34,540 bases of DNA from Chara braunii (GCA_003427395.1 BFEA01000159.1:736562-771101); one strand, 5' to 3'. Positions 21,609 through 29,890 are shown, numbered from the stretch's first letter. Made by a program: numbers and translations. The notes: generated by a model from the letters alone, not told the origin.

Positions 21609-21635
21609 CTAGATACCCGTTCGTTCGTATAGCTG

Positions 21636-21925
21636 TGTCAGACTGTTTAGTCGGGTTAAACCGACTCATCAGGAGCCTGAGCCTCGACAGTCTGGGTAGC
21701 AACTGAATAAGTAAAGCACCTGAACCTGATGCTTATGGCGCCTAGGTACAAGCGCAAAGTAGAGAGATGCAAAAGGGGGGGGGAGACCCAAACTGTGCCA
21801 GACTGTTTCGTCGGGTTTCACCGACTTATAAGGGGGTTGGACCCCGACAGTCTGAAAGTGTATGAACCGTGCGCTTATAGCGTCCACATACAGGCATCGA
21901 AAGAGAGAGAGGAATGAGGGGGGAG
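21636..21925. repeat. Two copies of a ~160-bp unit carrying a three-way-junction motif
   Basis: Copy 1 has an outer stem cagactgt (21639-21646)/acagtctg (21687-21694) enclosing agtcgg/ccgact (21649-21654/21661-21666) and tcagg/cctga (21669-21673/21676-21680). Copy 2 has the same outer stem (21799-21806/21847-21854) enclosing gtcgg/ccgac (21810-21814/21821-21825) and ggggt/acccc (21833-21837/21841-21845). The second inner stem differs in sequence between copies but pairs in both. Each copy is followed by a related gcttat-gcg...agagag tail. No ORF is convincing. Confidence 0.7.
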
Positions 21926-21967
21926 CCACAGACTCATGACTTCCAACGAGGGACTGAGCAGGATCGA

Positions 21968-22030
21968 ATGAATCTGCCTCTGGGACAGGGGGAGATTCAT
22001 CACTGTTGGGCCACTGGCTACCCGACAGTG
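21968..22030. other. Two abutting hairpins
   Basis: atgaatct (21968-21975) pairs with agattcat (21993-22000). The very next base starts cactgttggg (22001-22010), which pairs with cccgacagtg (22021-22030) with one T-G pair. They are followed at 22,037 by a gtaagt...tctag stretch of about 60 bases that looks like a short intron but lies in no ORF. Confidence 0.6.
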
Positions 22031-22144
22031 GAAAACGTAAGTAAGGTAAGTTTTTTTCTTTCTTTATTTATTTATTTATTTTCTCTCCTTTTCTAGTTTT
22101 AACTACTTTTGCTCGTTGTGACTGTTGGGGGCGTAGGGAAGAAA

Positions 22145-22171
22145 ACGAGGCAAAATGCCTCGTGAAAAAAC

Positions 22172-22224
<53 letters not shown>

Positions 22225-22248
22225 GAACGAACGAGGCAACTGCCTCGT
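22145..22248. other. Same 8-bp hairpin twice, flanking poly-A
   Basis: acgaggca/tgcctcgt occurs at 22145-22163 (loop aaa) and again at 22231-22248 (loop ac). Between them is an A run of 47 bases (about 22,175-22,221). The two hairpins can also pair with each other across the A run. Confidence 0.7.
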
Positions 22249-22261
22249 AGTAGGTGAAGAA

Positions 22262-22534
22262 ACAGTCTTTGGGACTGTGTGGGATCACAAAAGCTCCCAC
22301 TTCATTTTTTTTGCCCAACTCACTGTGGTCGCGAGATCTTGAATCTCACAGCCCACAGTACTCGCGTGGAAGAGAGAGAGAGAGGGACGTGGGAGTTGGG
22401 AGGGGGAGGTCCTACTCCTCCCAACCTGCCAACTGCCTTCCCCGTTTTCAGGGGAGGGCAAAGAAAAGTAAAGGGTGGACTGTTGTGAGCAACTGCATGT
22501 ACCTGGCCGAGAAAATGGTCAGGCGCATACAGTT
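22262..22534. other. Hairpin array, third part (six hairpins)
   Basis: Stems: 22262-22278 (acagtc/gactgt); 22279-22300 (gtggga/tcccac); 22322-22359 (actgtgg/ccacagt, with gagat/atctc inside); 22395-22425 (gttgggagg/cctcccaac); 22435-22459 (gccttcccc/ggggagggc, one T-G); and 22491-22534, an 18-position stem with 16 pairs and loop gagaaaat. Gaps are mostly 0-35 bases. Confidence 0.7.
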
Positions 22535-22577
22535 AGATTATTTTTACTTTTTCTTTTTTTTCTTTTTGTTTATTTCT

Positions 22578-22975
22578 GTGAGGACACTTGTCCTCACGTA
22601 CTGCTACCTCTGGCAGAAGCTGCCAGAGGTAACTGTCAGGCTCCCGTTTTTTAAGGGAGCCTAGAAAATTAAAGGCCACTTAGGAAAAGGCTAGATACAG
22701 CCTTTTCCTCGATGTATCTGCGCTGGAAAAAGGGTCCAGATACATCAAACTGAAAAGGGTTGTATCTTTTCAACCCTTTATCGGAAAAATAAAAGAAAAA
22801 CTGATTTGGAAATGGCAGGAGCCCAGATATCTCGCCAGACTCCGAGATAGCTGGGAAAAATAAAAATAAAAATAAAATAGGGCAGTTAAAGAAACTGCCC
22901 CACACTAAGGCTGTGGCTGTGGTGCGGCCACAGTCAGCCATGGATCTTGGCAGATCAAGGGCTCACAGTGAGCCC
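22578..22975. other. Dense core of the hairpin array: eleven hairpins in 398 bases
   Basis: 22578-22597 (8 bp), 22605-22631 (12 bp perfect, tacctctggcag), 22638-22662 (8), 22682-22709 (11 perfect, aggaaaaggct), 22711-22746 (10, gatgtatctg), 22754-22779 (9), 22822-22855 (12 of 13), 22880-22900 (8), 22909-22939 (5+6), 22943-22956 (5) and 22959-22975 (8). Stems share no sequence with each other, loops are 1-16 bases, and separators are often under 10 bases. No ORF in any frame crosses the block without stops. Pairing in both strands is equal, so the active strand, if any, is unknown. Confidence 0.75.
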
Positions 22976-23022
22976 GCGATTTTGCCTGAGGGCAGGAGTG
23001 ACGTCCAGCCCTCCTCAGCCAC

Positions 23023-23029
23023 TATAAAA
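23023..23029 (+). promoter_or_regulatory. TATA-like box
   Basis: tataaaa lies directly after the hairpin core and upstream of the minisatellite and the two ORFs at 24.86-25.95 kb. It is followed about 30 bases later by the c-rich cagctgccac stretch. It would suit a plus-strand transcription start near 23,055, but this is one short match and may be chance. Confidence 0.3.
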
Positions 23030-23287
23030 CAGCCAGCTGCCCCCAGCTGCCACGCAACGCATTTGTGTTGTCATTGTGTGACGTGCACTTGAGTGTTGCT
23101 GGGCTGCTGAGGTGCTGCCTGAGGCAAGGAGGAGGAGCTGAAGATCTGCAGAGGAGCACGAAGAGGAAGACTCGGCAGCCATTGCTAAGGCAGGGAGCAC
23201 TCTGCTCCTCTCCCCTCTGGCTGATGCTAGTCCCACGGGACAGACCAAGTGGTACTGCGGGACTGCGGCAGTGCGGCGCTGTGAGAG

Positions 23288-23345
23288 TTGGGCCTGAGGC
23301 CCAAATTATACCAATTTTAGCCTGTCATTTTCTCACTACGGTGAG
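23288..23345. other. Last two hairpins of the array
   Basis: 23288-23304 is ttgggcc/ggcccaa with loop tga. 23332-23345 is ctcac/gtgag with loop tacg, which as RNA would be a C(UACG)G stable tetraloop. Confidence 0.55.
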
Positions 23346-23348
23346 GAA

Positions 23349-23616
23349 GTGTTGCCGAATTTCTACGGCGGCGGCACAGGTTTTTACTGTGGTGGTACCG
23401 AAGTGCTGCCGAATTTCTGCAGCGGCGGCGAGGTTTTTTCTGCGGTGGTACCGAAGTGCTGCCGAATTTCTGTAGCGGCGGCACAAATTTATCGGCGATG
23501 GTGCGGAAGCGTTGTCCGAATTTTTCGACGGTGACTCCGGTTTTACCAGCGGTGGTGCGAAAGCGCTGTGAAAATTTTACGGCGGCGACGCAAGGTTACC
23601 GGCAGTAGAAGTTCCA
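23349..23616. repeat. 53-54-bp minisatellite, five copies
   Basis: Units start at 23349, 23403, 23456, 23509 and 23563. Each begins g.g(t/c)tg..gaattt and contains cggcggc and ggtggt. Because some units are 53 bases, the reading frame changes between copies, so a repeat protein is unlikely. The GC- and CGG-rich sequence contrasts with the AT-rich flanks. Confidence 0.85.
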
Positions 23617-24857
23617 CATTTAGCGGCAACCGGACCTTGGTATAGGGAAGGTACCGTTGGAGCGGAGGATTGAGGTGGTGTGAATTTTGACGGCGTGGTG
23701 ACGCGGTAATAGTCGAAGTCAGTGGCGGTGACACTCATTGGAAAACATAGCGAGGAGGCGTTGTGGCAGGTGGTTGTGGTGAAAGGAGTGGTGTGAATTA
23801 TTTGTTGACGACTGAAAGACACCTGTCTCTTGACAAAGGGGCGTGATTTTATACGGCTTTCTTGAGTGAGTCGTTAGTATCTTCATTTCAGCGCCACTCA
23901 AGGTCAGATAAATTGACTCAGTTTCCCTTCACACCTGAGTGAACCCACACTTGCTTTGACCTGTTTCACTGAATGTTCATTGAAAAAGGGAAGAGGGTGC
24001 GTGTTCTTGCGTGTATGACTGGGAGTCTGACAATGGTAAAGGAATGCAAGGTGGTTTGTGTGTCGTTGGGTTTTGACTGCAGGTACGGCGTGTGGGCTGA
24101 AATGGGTGATGGTGATGATGGTGAAAGGATGGTTGTCTTCTCATCTCTATGCCTATGGATGTGTGTAAACTAAAAGTTAAAAAAAGACGACAAAAAATAA
24201 GCGACCACAAAGAAGAGAAACCTGGATGGACTCAGATTTTCTCCCAAGGTCACCTATTCTTGCCCGAATGACCTCTTCGTCTGTGCCCGTCTATCTGAAT
24301 GACTTTCTCTTCTGTGTTCTTTCTTTCTTTCGTCTAAGTTACTCTTGATGTCAGGCGGCAAGAATTTGCTCGTCCGCCGGGTAGGTGCTTTTCCTTTCTT
24401 CTAGGAGGCATCTGGGGCGGGGGTTCGTTGCCTTAGGGGCCGGCCCTGTTATTGACTCAGAGTGGACCGCTTTGCGGGGGGGTGCCATGGCGATTCAGTA
24501 GACACGGCTCGACTTCTGAGATCCGAGTCTAGTGTTCGGGCGAGGAGGAGGAGTATCCCAGACCACCTCCTAGGTGGATGGACAAAAGTGTCTGCACGGA
24601 CGGACTTAAGGTTCTTTGTGCCCTGCGTAAGAAGGAACTGCCATAGCATTCCTTTGGTGGTCATTCTAGGAGTCACTGACGTACGGGGAACTGGTGCCAC
24701 AAGCAGCCCAGTTTGTGTCCTACTAGCCAAACGGGGTGTATTTAGACACTCCAGACGTGGTTGGTCGTGCCATAAGAAGCACGGGTCAGAAGGAAGACAA
24801 ATGTTTTAGTGATACTTAGTTTTAACTTGATCATATTTGTCTTCCTTTTTCTTTCAG
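23617..24857 (+). other. Possible 5' region or intron of the downstream ORFs; no clear gene
   Basis: Short ORFs only. 24,462-24,809 (plus) is open for 115 codons and reads TDLRFFVPCVRR...; a very weak resemblance to the middle of the two downstream proteins was noted but is not reliable. The stretch ends in tcctttttctttcag, a good splice-acceptor tract at 24,843-24,857. Donor-like words (aggtacgg near 24,080) exist but none is decisive. Confidence 0.35.
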
Positions 24858-25370
24858 ATGACTATGGGATCCACGGACTTGTTTCTTTTCTACGACCGCG
24901 ATTCGGCGGCTGAAAGGGTCGAACTTCAAAGGCGTAATGGAGAAAAGGTAGAGAGGATAGGCCGACTTGTTTACAATCCGTCAGAACTGTACTGTGAGGA
25001 GAACGTTCCGTGGTTTTGGGATGGCAGTGCGCAAAGACCCCCCAAACGGCTTATTTTCAGGAGACCGGTCGGCTTGGATGTTCTTCATTACGAGTTCGCG
25101 CTGCCATTGCCCGAGCGTCACTTCGTCAATATGAACCTGGTGGTACTGCAACTGTACGAGCTCAATCATCGAGTGAACGAGATTGCAGAAAAATGGTTGA
25201 TGTTCGTTCGATACGTGCTTTCGTTAAACGAACGACAAGGACTTTTCTTTGGTATATACTTCACAGAACGGGTGCGAGCCAATAGGTTCGCAATCATAGA
25301 CATTGAGCCATTATATGATGATGAGTTGGAGGCCGAGGCGGATGAAATAGAGGAATATCTACGCGACTAA
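24858..25370 (+). CDS. Uncharacterised ORF, 170 codons, first of a tandem pair
   Basis: The ATG chosen (24858) follows directly after the acceptor-like tctttcag. The protein begins MTMGSTDLFLFYDRDSAAER, has a mixed middle (NVPWFWDG; PPKRLIFRRPVGLDVLHYEF; NLVVLQLYELNHRVNEIAEK; GLFFGIYFTERVRANRF) and ends very acidic (DDELEAEADEIEEYLRD). No signal peptide, transmembrane helix or known catalytic motif is visible, and I recognise no family. A soluble, beta-rich or mixed fold is only a guess. The next ORF begins 25 bases after the TAA, in another frame, and appears to be a distant paralogue. Codon composition is even and stop-free, unlike the transposon relics. It may be one exon of a larger gene. 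Confidence 0.6.
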   Translation: MTMGSTDLFLFYDRDSAAERVELQRRNGEKVERIGRLVYNPSELYCEENVPWFWDGSAQRPPKRLIFRRPVGLDVLHYEFALPLPERHFVNMNLVVLQLYELNHRVNEIAEKWLMFVRYVLSLNERQGLFFGIYFTERVRANRFAIIDIEPLYDDELEAEADEIEEYLRD

Positions 25371-25395
25371 TTATAATTTTTGTTCTTACATGCAG

Positions 25396-25947
25396 ATGCC
25401 TGGAGCACGACGTGACTTGACGACCCCGAGGTACCTGCTTGTTAGCGGCACACATGAGGTCGATCTTATCAGAAGAGCGGAACAACTTTTGTGGGTTTGA
25501 AGTGGTTCTCCTTCAGAATAGGTGGGCTTCATTGGATTGCTCTGCAACGGCGAGGGATTTTTCCCTAATACTCGCGCAGACTTCTGCGTCAATACGGTCT
25601 GGACCCCAGATGAGTTATTTGGATATACCTTGTATTTTCACCGTGCGAGTAATCTCCAATGTCTCTCTCGAGTCATTGTGAGCATTACGATTACCTCGTC
25701 CGGCAGACGTTTCGGTGTCATCCGGATCCGGGATACTAAGACCAGACATTTGTTTGGACTCAGTCGGCCTTTCCGAGTCATACTGTGGAGGCTAGCCTCA
25801 CGGATGGCTTCCTTGTATGGTACTCTGAGTTTTAAGGTCATGAGAAAAGGGCGAGTGACAACCCTGGTACTTGACGACAACGAGCACGCACGTTTGGATT
25901 TGTTGGAGACGCAGGTGCATGGAGGACGACAGATATACCACGGTTAA
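25396..25947 (+). CDS. Uncharacterised second ORF of the tandem pair, with two internal stops
   Basis: The ATG (25396) follows directly after ttgttcttacatgcag. It reads MPGARRDLTTPRYLLVSGTH and on to AEQLLW, meets TGA (25498-25500) and TAG (25519-25521), and then continues in the same frame (VGFIGLLCNGEGFF...TLYFHR...GRRFGVIRIRD...) to TAA 25945-25947. Removing 25495-25521 (27 bases, GT...AG) gives 174 codons. By-eye alignment to the preceding ORF: ERVELQRR with HEVDLIRR, IGRLVYN with IGLLCN, YCEENVPW with FCVNTVW, and LIFRR with LYFHR, followed by a similarly spaced hydrophobic pattern. If no splicing occurs, this is a pseudogene. No known domain is recognised. Confidence 0.5.
25495..25521 (+). 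other. 27-base GT...AG segment holding both stop codons
   Basis: It starts gtttgaagtgg and ends tccttcagaatag. It is in phase 0, divisible by three, has T/C-rich sequence before an internal cag, and contains both in-frame stops of the second ORF. Removing it brings the local spacing to the neighbouring paralogue from 26 to 17 residues, against 16 there. Such a short intron would be exceptional for a plant-lineage nucleus. Two nonsense mutations in a pseudogene are the plain alternative. Confidence 0.3.
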
Positions 25948-26038
25948 ACGCCGCTTTCTGAAAATTTTACTCAGATTCCAGAAAACCTCTTTTCATAGAC
26001 CAAACCCGTCGAGGAAGTCATATGGACTACACGAGGTA

Positions 26039-26074
26039 ATCTCAAAAACAAAAACAAAAACAAAAACAAAAACA
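26039..26074. repeat. (caaaaa)n microsatellite
   Basis: About five copies of the hexamer directly downstream of the second ORF. Confidence 0.85.
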
Positions 26075-26176
26075 CTTTATGTAGTTATGACCGTCGGATG
26101 GATAGTATTCGGATTACCCAGATGATTTCACTATCATGCTTTGGCATTGAGGGGTAAATACCTAGGAAGTAAAAAA

Positions 26177-26219
26177 AATAAACAAATGTATTTCTTCAGT
26201 CTAAAGTTATCTTTAGACT
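26177..26219 (+). terminator. AATAAA word and 9-bp hairpin, possible 3' end
   Basis: aataaa (26177-26182) is followed by a perfect hairpin agtctaaag (26198-26206)/ctttagact (26211-26219) with loop ttat, 230-270 bases after the second ORF's stop. It could mark a polyadenylation region; in AT-rich DNA the word is common by chance. Confidence 0.3.
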
Positions 26220-26473
26220 TTTATGTGAAAGGCAAGTAAAAAAAATTCCAAAAACAAATTCAGATCGAGTAAATAGATATAAGAGGTCCTCTTTATACAA
26301 AAGAGGTTACACCTGCGGCGAGGAGGAAGCAAGACAGCATGATCTTTTTCGTCAGACCAAATCAATTATGTTAAGTATTACATTCTAATTGTTGGAATGA
26401 CTAATTGTAAAATTGATCCGTGTATGTATTGCTTTGAAAAAGTTACATATTCTGATAAGTATGATACGCATGG

Positions 26474-26530
26474 GACTAGGGTTTAATTTTTTTTAATTTT
26501 TTTTTTTTACAATAAAAAATTACCCTAGTC
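26474..26530. other. 57-base foldback: gactaggg...ccctagtc
   Basis: gactaggg (26474-26481) pairs with ccctagtc (26523-26530). Inside it, taattttt pairs with aaaaatta after a two-base bulge, giving about 17 pairs around an AT loop. It may be a tiny non-autonomous element or a cruciform. Confidence 0.6.
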
Positions 26531-26653
26531 GACCAGCGTTTGCTTCATCCTTAGGAGATCAGCGCCCTAAGTGACAAACAGCGTCCGGGTTCAACAGGCG
26601 TTTAATTCTCGTATACCTATACTACAGCGTACGAGCAAACGCCCTCGGTCGAC
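26528..26653. other. Nested inverted repeats
   Basis: gtcgacc...gcgtttgc (26528-26543) is matched in reverse by gcaaacgc...ggtcgac (26635-26653). Within, ggcgttt (26597-26603) plus ctcgta (26608-26613) pairs with tacgag (26630-26635) plus aaacgcc (26637-26643). The two arrangements compete for the right arm, so alternative folds are possible. Confidence 0.6.
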
Positions 26654-26670
26654 TCACCTCTGCAATTGCA

Positions 26671-26970
26671 TTTAAAAGCTCTCGCACGTGGGTCGGTAGC
26701 TCGGTAGGGATACGACCCTAAGGGTGGTGACAGCCCCTTAGGGAAGCAAGCTTATGCCCCGCGGGAACCTTTCCTGTCGTAGGAGACCGCGGGATGAACA
26801 GCTGGCGTACCCGGCTAGAGCGGCGAAGCGACGACGCGACCACGCGCCGTTTCGGCGGCTCGCGGAAACTATTTCGTTTTTTGTCCATAAGTTGTCTCCT
26901 TATTTTATTTAGTTGAGTAACGCCTGCGTGACATGGTCGGGAGGGCCCTCGTTCACGCGAGGGCCGATGC
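26671..26970. other. GC-rich hairpin-bearing segment
   Basis: After tttaaaag (26671-26678) come cccgcgg (26758-26764)/ccgcggg (26787-26793), agctgg/ccggct (about 26,800-26,816) and ggccctcg (26944-26951)/cgagggcc (26958-26965), plus ctaaggg/cccttag near 26,728-26,751. There is no ORF of note. It resembles the 21-23 kb hairpin array on a smaller scale and may be the start of another non-coding transcript. Confidence 0.5.
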
Positions 26971-27299
26971 GCTCGACAACGAGACCCAAAAAGGTCCGGT
27001 CAAGGTCGTCAGATCTAAGAGATTTACAGCCCAAATCGGGCCAAATTCAAATTTGAAATCAGCATTGGGCCAAATTCAAATTTAAAATCAGCGCCCGACC
27101 TCCTCTTCCTCCTCCTTGTATTCTTCTTCTTCTTCTTCCTCCTCCGCCTCCTCGTCCAAAAGGTCCCTTGCACATATTTAGTAGGGTTTTCATGCTTTTG
27201 AACGGATGCCCATTGGATTGTTGGAAGCCTTCGAGCATGCCAGTAATATATCCTGGATTCAGATTCAGGTCTGTTCTAAGAGTTATGAGTTACGAGCTT

Positions 27300-27925
27300 A
27301 CTGCAAACACTACAGTAGCTGGTTTTTTTTTTTTTTTTTTTTCCTTTTCTTACGTGCAGTGGCCCTAAGGGTCTGGCTCCACTCATCAACACTTGCATAA
27401 ATGAAAAACGGATGATTTGTATAGTTTCAGTTTATAGGATAAAATTCATTTCATTTTTGCACATACAATTGTCGTCTCATTTTTTTTTTCCCCTTTTCTT
27501 ACGTGCAGTGGCCCTAAGGGCTTCACTCATCAGCACTTGCAGAAAAGAAAAACAGATGGCTAGTATGGTTCCAGTTTCTAGGAGAAGATTGATTATAGTC
27601 TTGCACATACAGTAGGTGTCTCATTTTTTTGTTTTTCCTTTTCTTACATTCAGTGGTCCTAAGGGCCTCGCTCCACTCATCAACACTTGTAGAAAGGAAA
27701 AACATGTGGCTTGTATGATTCCAAATTCTATGAGAAGATTCATTCTAGTGTTGCACATACAGTAGTTGTCTCGGTTTTTTTTTTTTTTTTTCCTTTTTTT
27801 ACGTCACGGTGTAGTGGCCTTAAGGACTTCGCTCCACTCATCAACACTTGCACAAAAGAAAAACATATGGCTTGCATGGTTTCAGTTTCTGGGAGAAGAT
27901 TCATTCTAGTTTTGCATATTTGGTG
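27300..27925. repeat. ~150-bp tandem repeat, four copies
   Basis: The anchor cagtggccctaagg (or variants) lies at 27357, 27506, 27651 and about 27,812. Each is followed by 'ctccactcatcaacacttgc', an 'aaaagaaaaac.gatgg' stretch, 'gttccagtttctaggagaag', 'ttgcacatacagtag' and a T-run ending ccttttcttacgtg. T-run length explains most of the spacing differences. ORFs over it come from the repeat and are not credible genes. Confidence 0.88.
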
Positions 27926-28169
27926 AGTAGTGGAGAGAGACCCTGAAAATCACATGCCAAGTCAATAAGTCAATAACCCATAACTAGTAAAACACGAACC
28001 TGAATTTGAAACTACACCATATAAAGTTGGCCTGCTCCCTCCTTACTACAAGTTCATTGACGACCCGTCCAGTGACCACCTATCTCCTGCCGACGGGACC
28101 CTTGCCAATTTTTGACAGGGATCTTTTGAAGTACAGGCAGGGGTAGTTTGAATAATGTGAAAGGGCTTT

Positions 28170-28171
28170 GT

Positions 28172-28262
<91 letters not shown>

Positions 28263-28275
28263 CTATCTATCTCTA

Positions 28276-28330
<55 letters not shown>
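28170..28330. repeat. CT / ATCT compound microsatellite
   Basis: (ct)n near 28,170-28,212, (atct)n near 28,213-28,285 with a single attt variant, then (ct)n to about 28,328. ORFs across it (SLSLSL, IYLSIYLS) are artefacts. Confidence 0.95.
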
Positions 28331-28331
<1 letters not shown>

Positions 28332-28480
28332 CAAGATGTATACACCCTTCCCCACCCCGACACCATTTTTTATTTTTTTGCTCCGAATGACCTCAAAAAA
28401 AAAAAAAGGGGGGCCCCTATTGGAGCGCAGTCTCCCCTCATTTTTTTTTATATTTTTTTTCTCAAAATTTAAAAAGAATA

Positions 28481-28542
28481 AGTTGTCCGGGATCCCGGAC
28501 AACTCCGCACAGGATGTCTGGCCAGAACAACTGGCCAGTTGT
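28481..28542. other. 24-base and 16-base perfect palindromes
   Basis: 28481-28504 is perfectly self-complementary (half-site agttgtccggga). 28527-28542 is another perfect palindrome (half-site acaactgg). Both halves share agttgtcc, and the second's core ctggccag also occurs at 28518-28525. No coding context. Confidence 0.8.
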
Positions 28543-28559
28543 CCACCTTCAATCGTTTT

Positions 28560-29890
28560 CTTTGATTTTTTTTTTAAAGCATCGATTCGAAAAAATAACT
28601 TGAATTCAATCCTGTACTACAAGACCCCATACACCAAAAGCGCACTCTTACTCAATTCAACCCAAAGAGCATATCATAAAATCGGTGAACCATTCGAAAA
28701 GAAATTGGAATGGGCAGACGACTCGTAATATCTATCATACTTCACATGTACCAACAGAGGGGAAAGAGTTTAAATCGATAGCCCTCGACCACAAAACCAA
28801 ACGCGTGCCATACTTTTACCTATTTGGCGGGGTTTCACTGGATCAAGTGATCAGTTTCCCCCATGGACGTCCAAGCAACCAGGGGATACGAAGTGAGTAA
28901 ACCCGAAGGACTAACTTTAGTGGGTTCACGCAAAAAATACAAGATATTGGATTTCATACTCGACTAATTATGTACAAGAAAAATAGTATTCGTTTCTCGT
29001 CTTGGGATATGTGAGTTTTTATTCTCGCAAGTTTGACCAACACTTTTCATGAACTAAAGACCGATTCCTCGAGTAAGTGCTTCAAATTCTTATAGGCAAG
29101 TCTTTAGGGTTACTATATAGAATTTCAACCTGCCGGTTGTCTGGGAGTGTTTTTTTCACTCACTAATTTTTCCGAATCCTCTACACATCATCCCAAACAA
29201 GGATGTGTGGGGTATAGTCGTAGAGGGGCACAACATGTATCAACCCATGTGTGAGTTTCATGCTGTGTGTCAAGCATCGACATATTTATTATTATTATTT
29301 TGCTTGCGTCATGTGGAGTTTCCATTATATAATATACATATTTTTTCTTTGATTTTGTTCAAAGAAATAGTTCAAAATACCCCTTTGTTGAGGACTTTTG
29401 TTTGTTAATGTTATCCACTATATTTTGTTTTGCGATCGTATAAGTATAATTTTGAACGCATAACAACTCCCTAGGTTGGATTCCAACCAGCGAACCAATA
29501 GATAGGTTAAGTAGTGTGTGTAATCTAACCAAGCTTCCCTCTGAATGCTACGTGCAAGATTTATAAACACACGACTTTCCATTAGTTAATTTCTGGCGTT
29601 ATGGTTATACATGCTAGAAACCCTATTCATTTCATTTTATTTCTCATTTTAGTATTTTGTAATACTTTAGACTTACTTGTGTTATTAGGTTTTTAATTTT
29701 TTGCTATGAAAATGACAGTTGAAAAAATAAGGATTCACTAAAAAAAGAAAGATCATCTTTACAAATTAGTTGAATCGATTCTTAAGAATGCAGTGTTCTA
29801 AAAAACGTGAAGTCGCTCCAAGGACCATACCAATAACATTTAGGAATCCCCAACCAAATCATATTGTCTTGATTTTTAAACCACAAGTAT
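28560..29890. other. No gene seen
   Basis: AT-rich sequence with short chance ORFs (28,336-28,728; 28,685-28,900) lacking recognisable domains. Confidence 0.4.

Noticed and set aside
22037-22096. Short intron (gtaagt...cttttctag)
   Set aside because: It lies in no ORF, and the pyrimidine run makes acceptor-like ends common here.
28148-28390. ORF rich in SLSL and IYLS repeats
   Set aside because: Direct translation of the CT/ATCT microsatellite.
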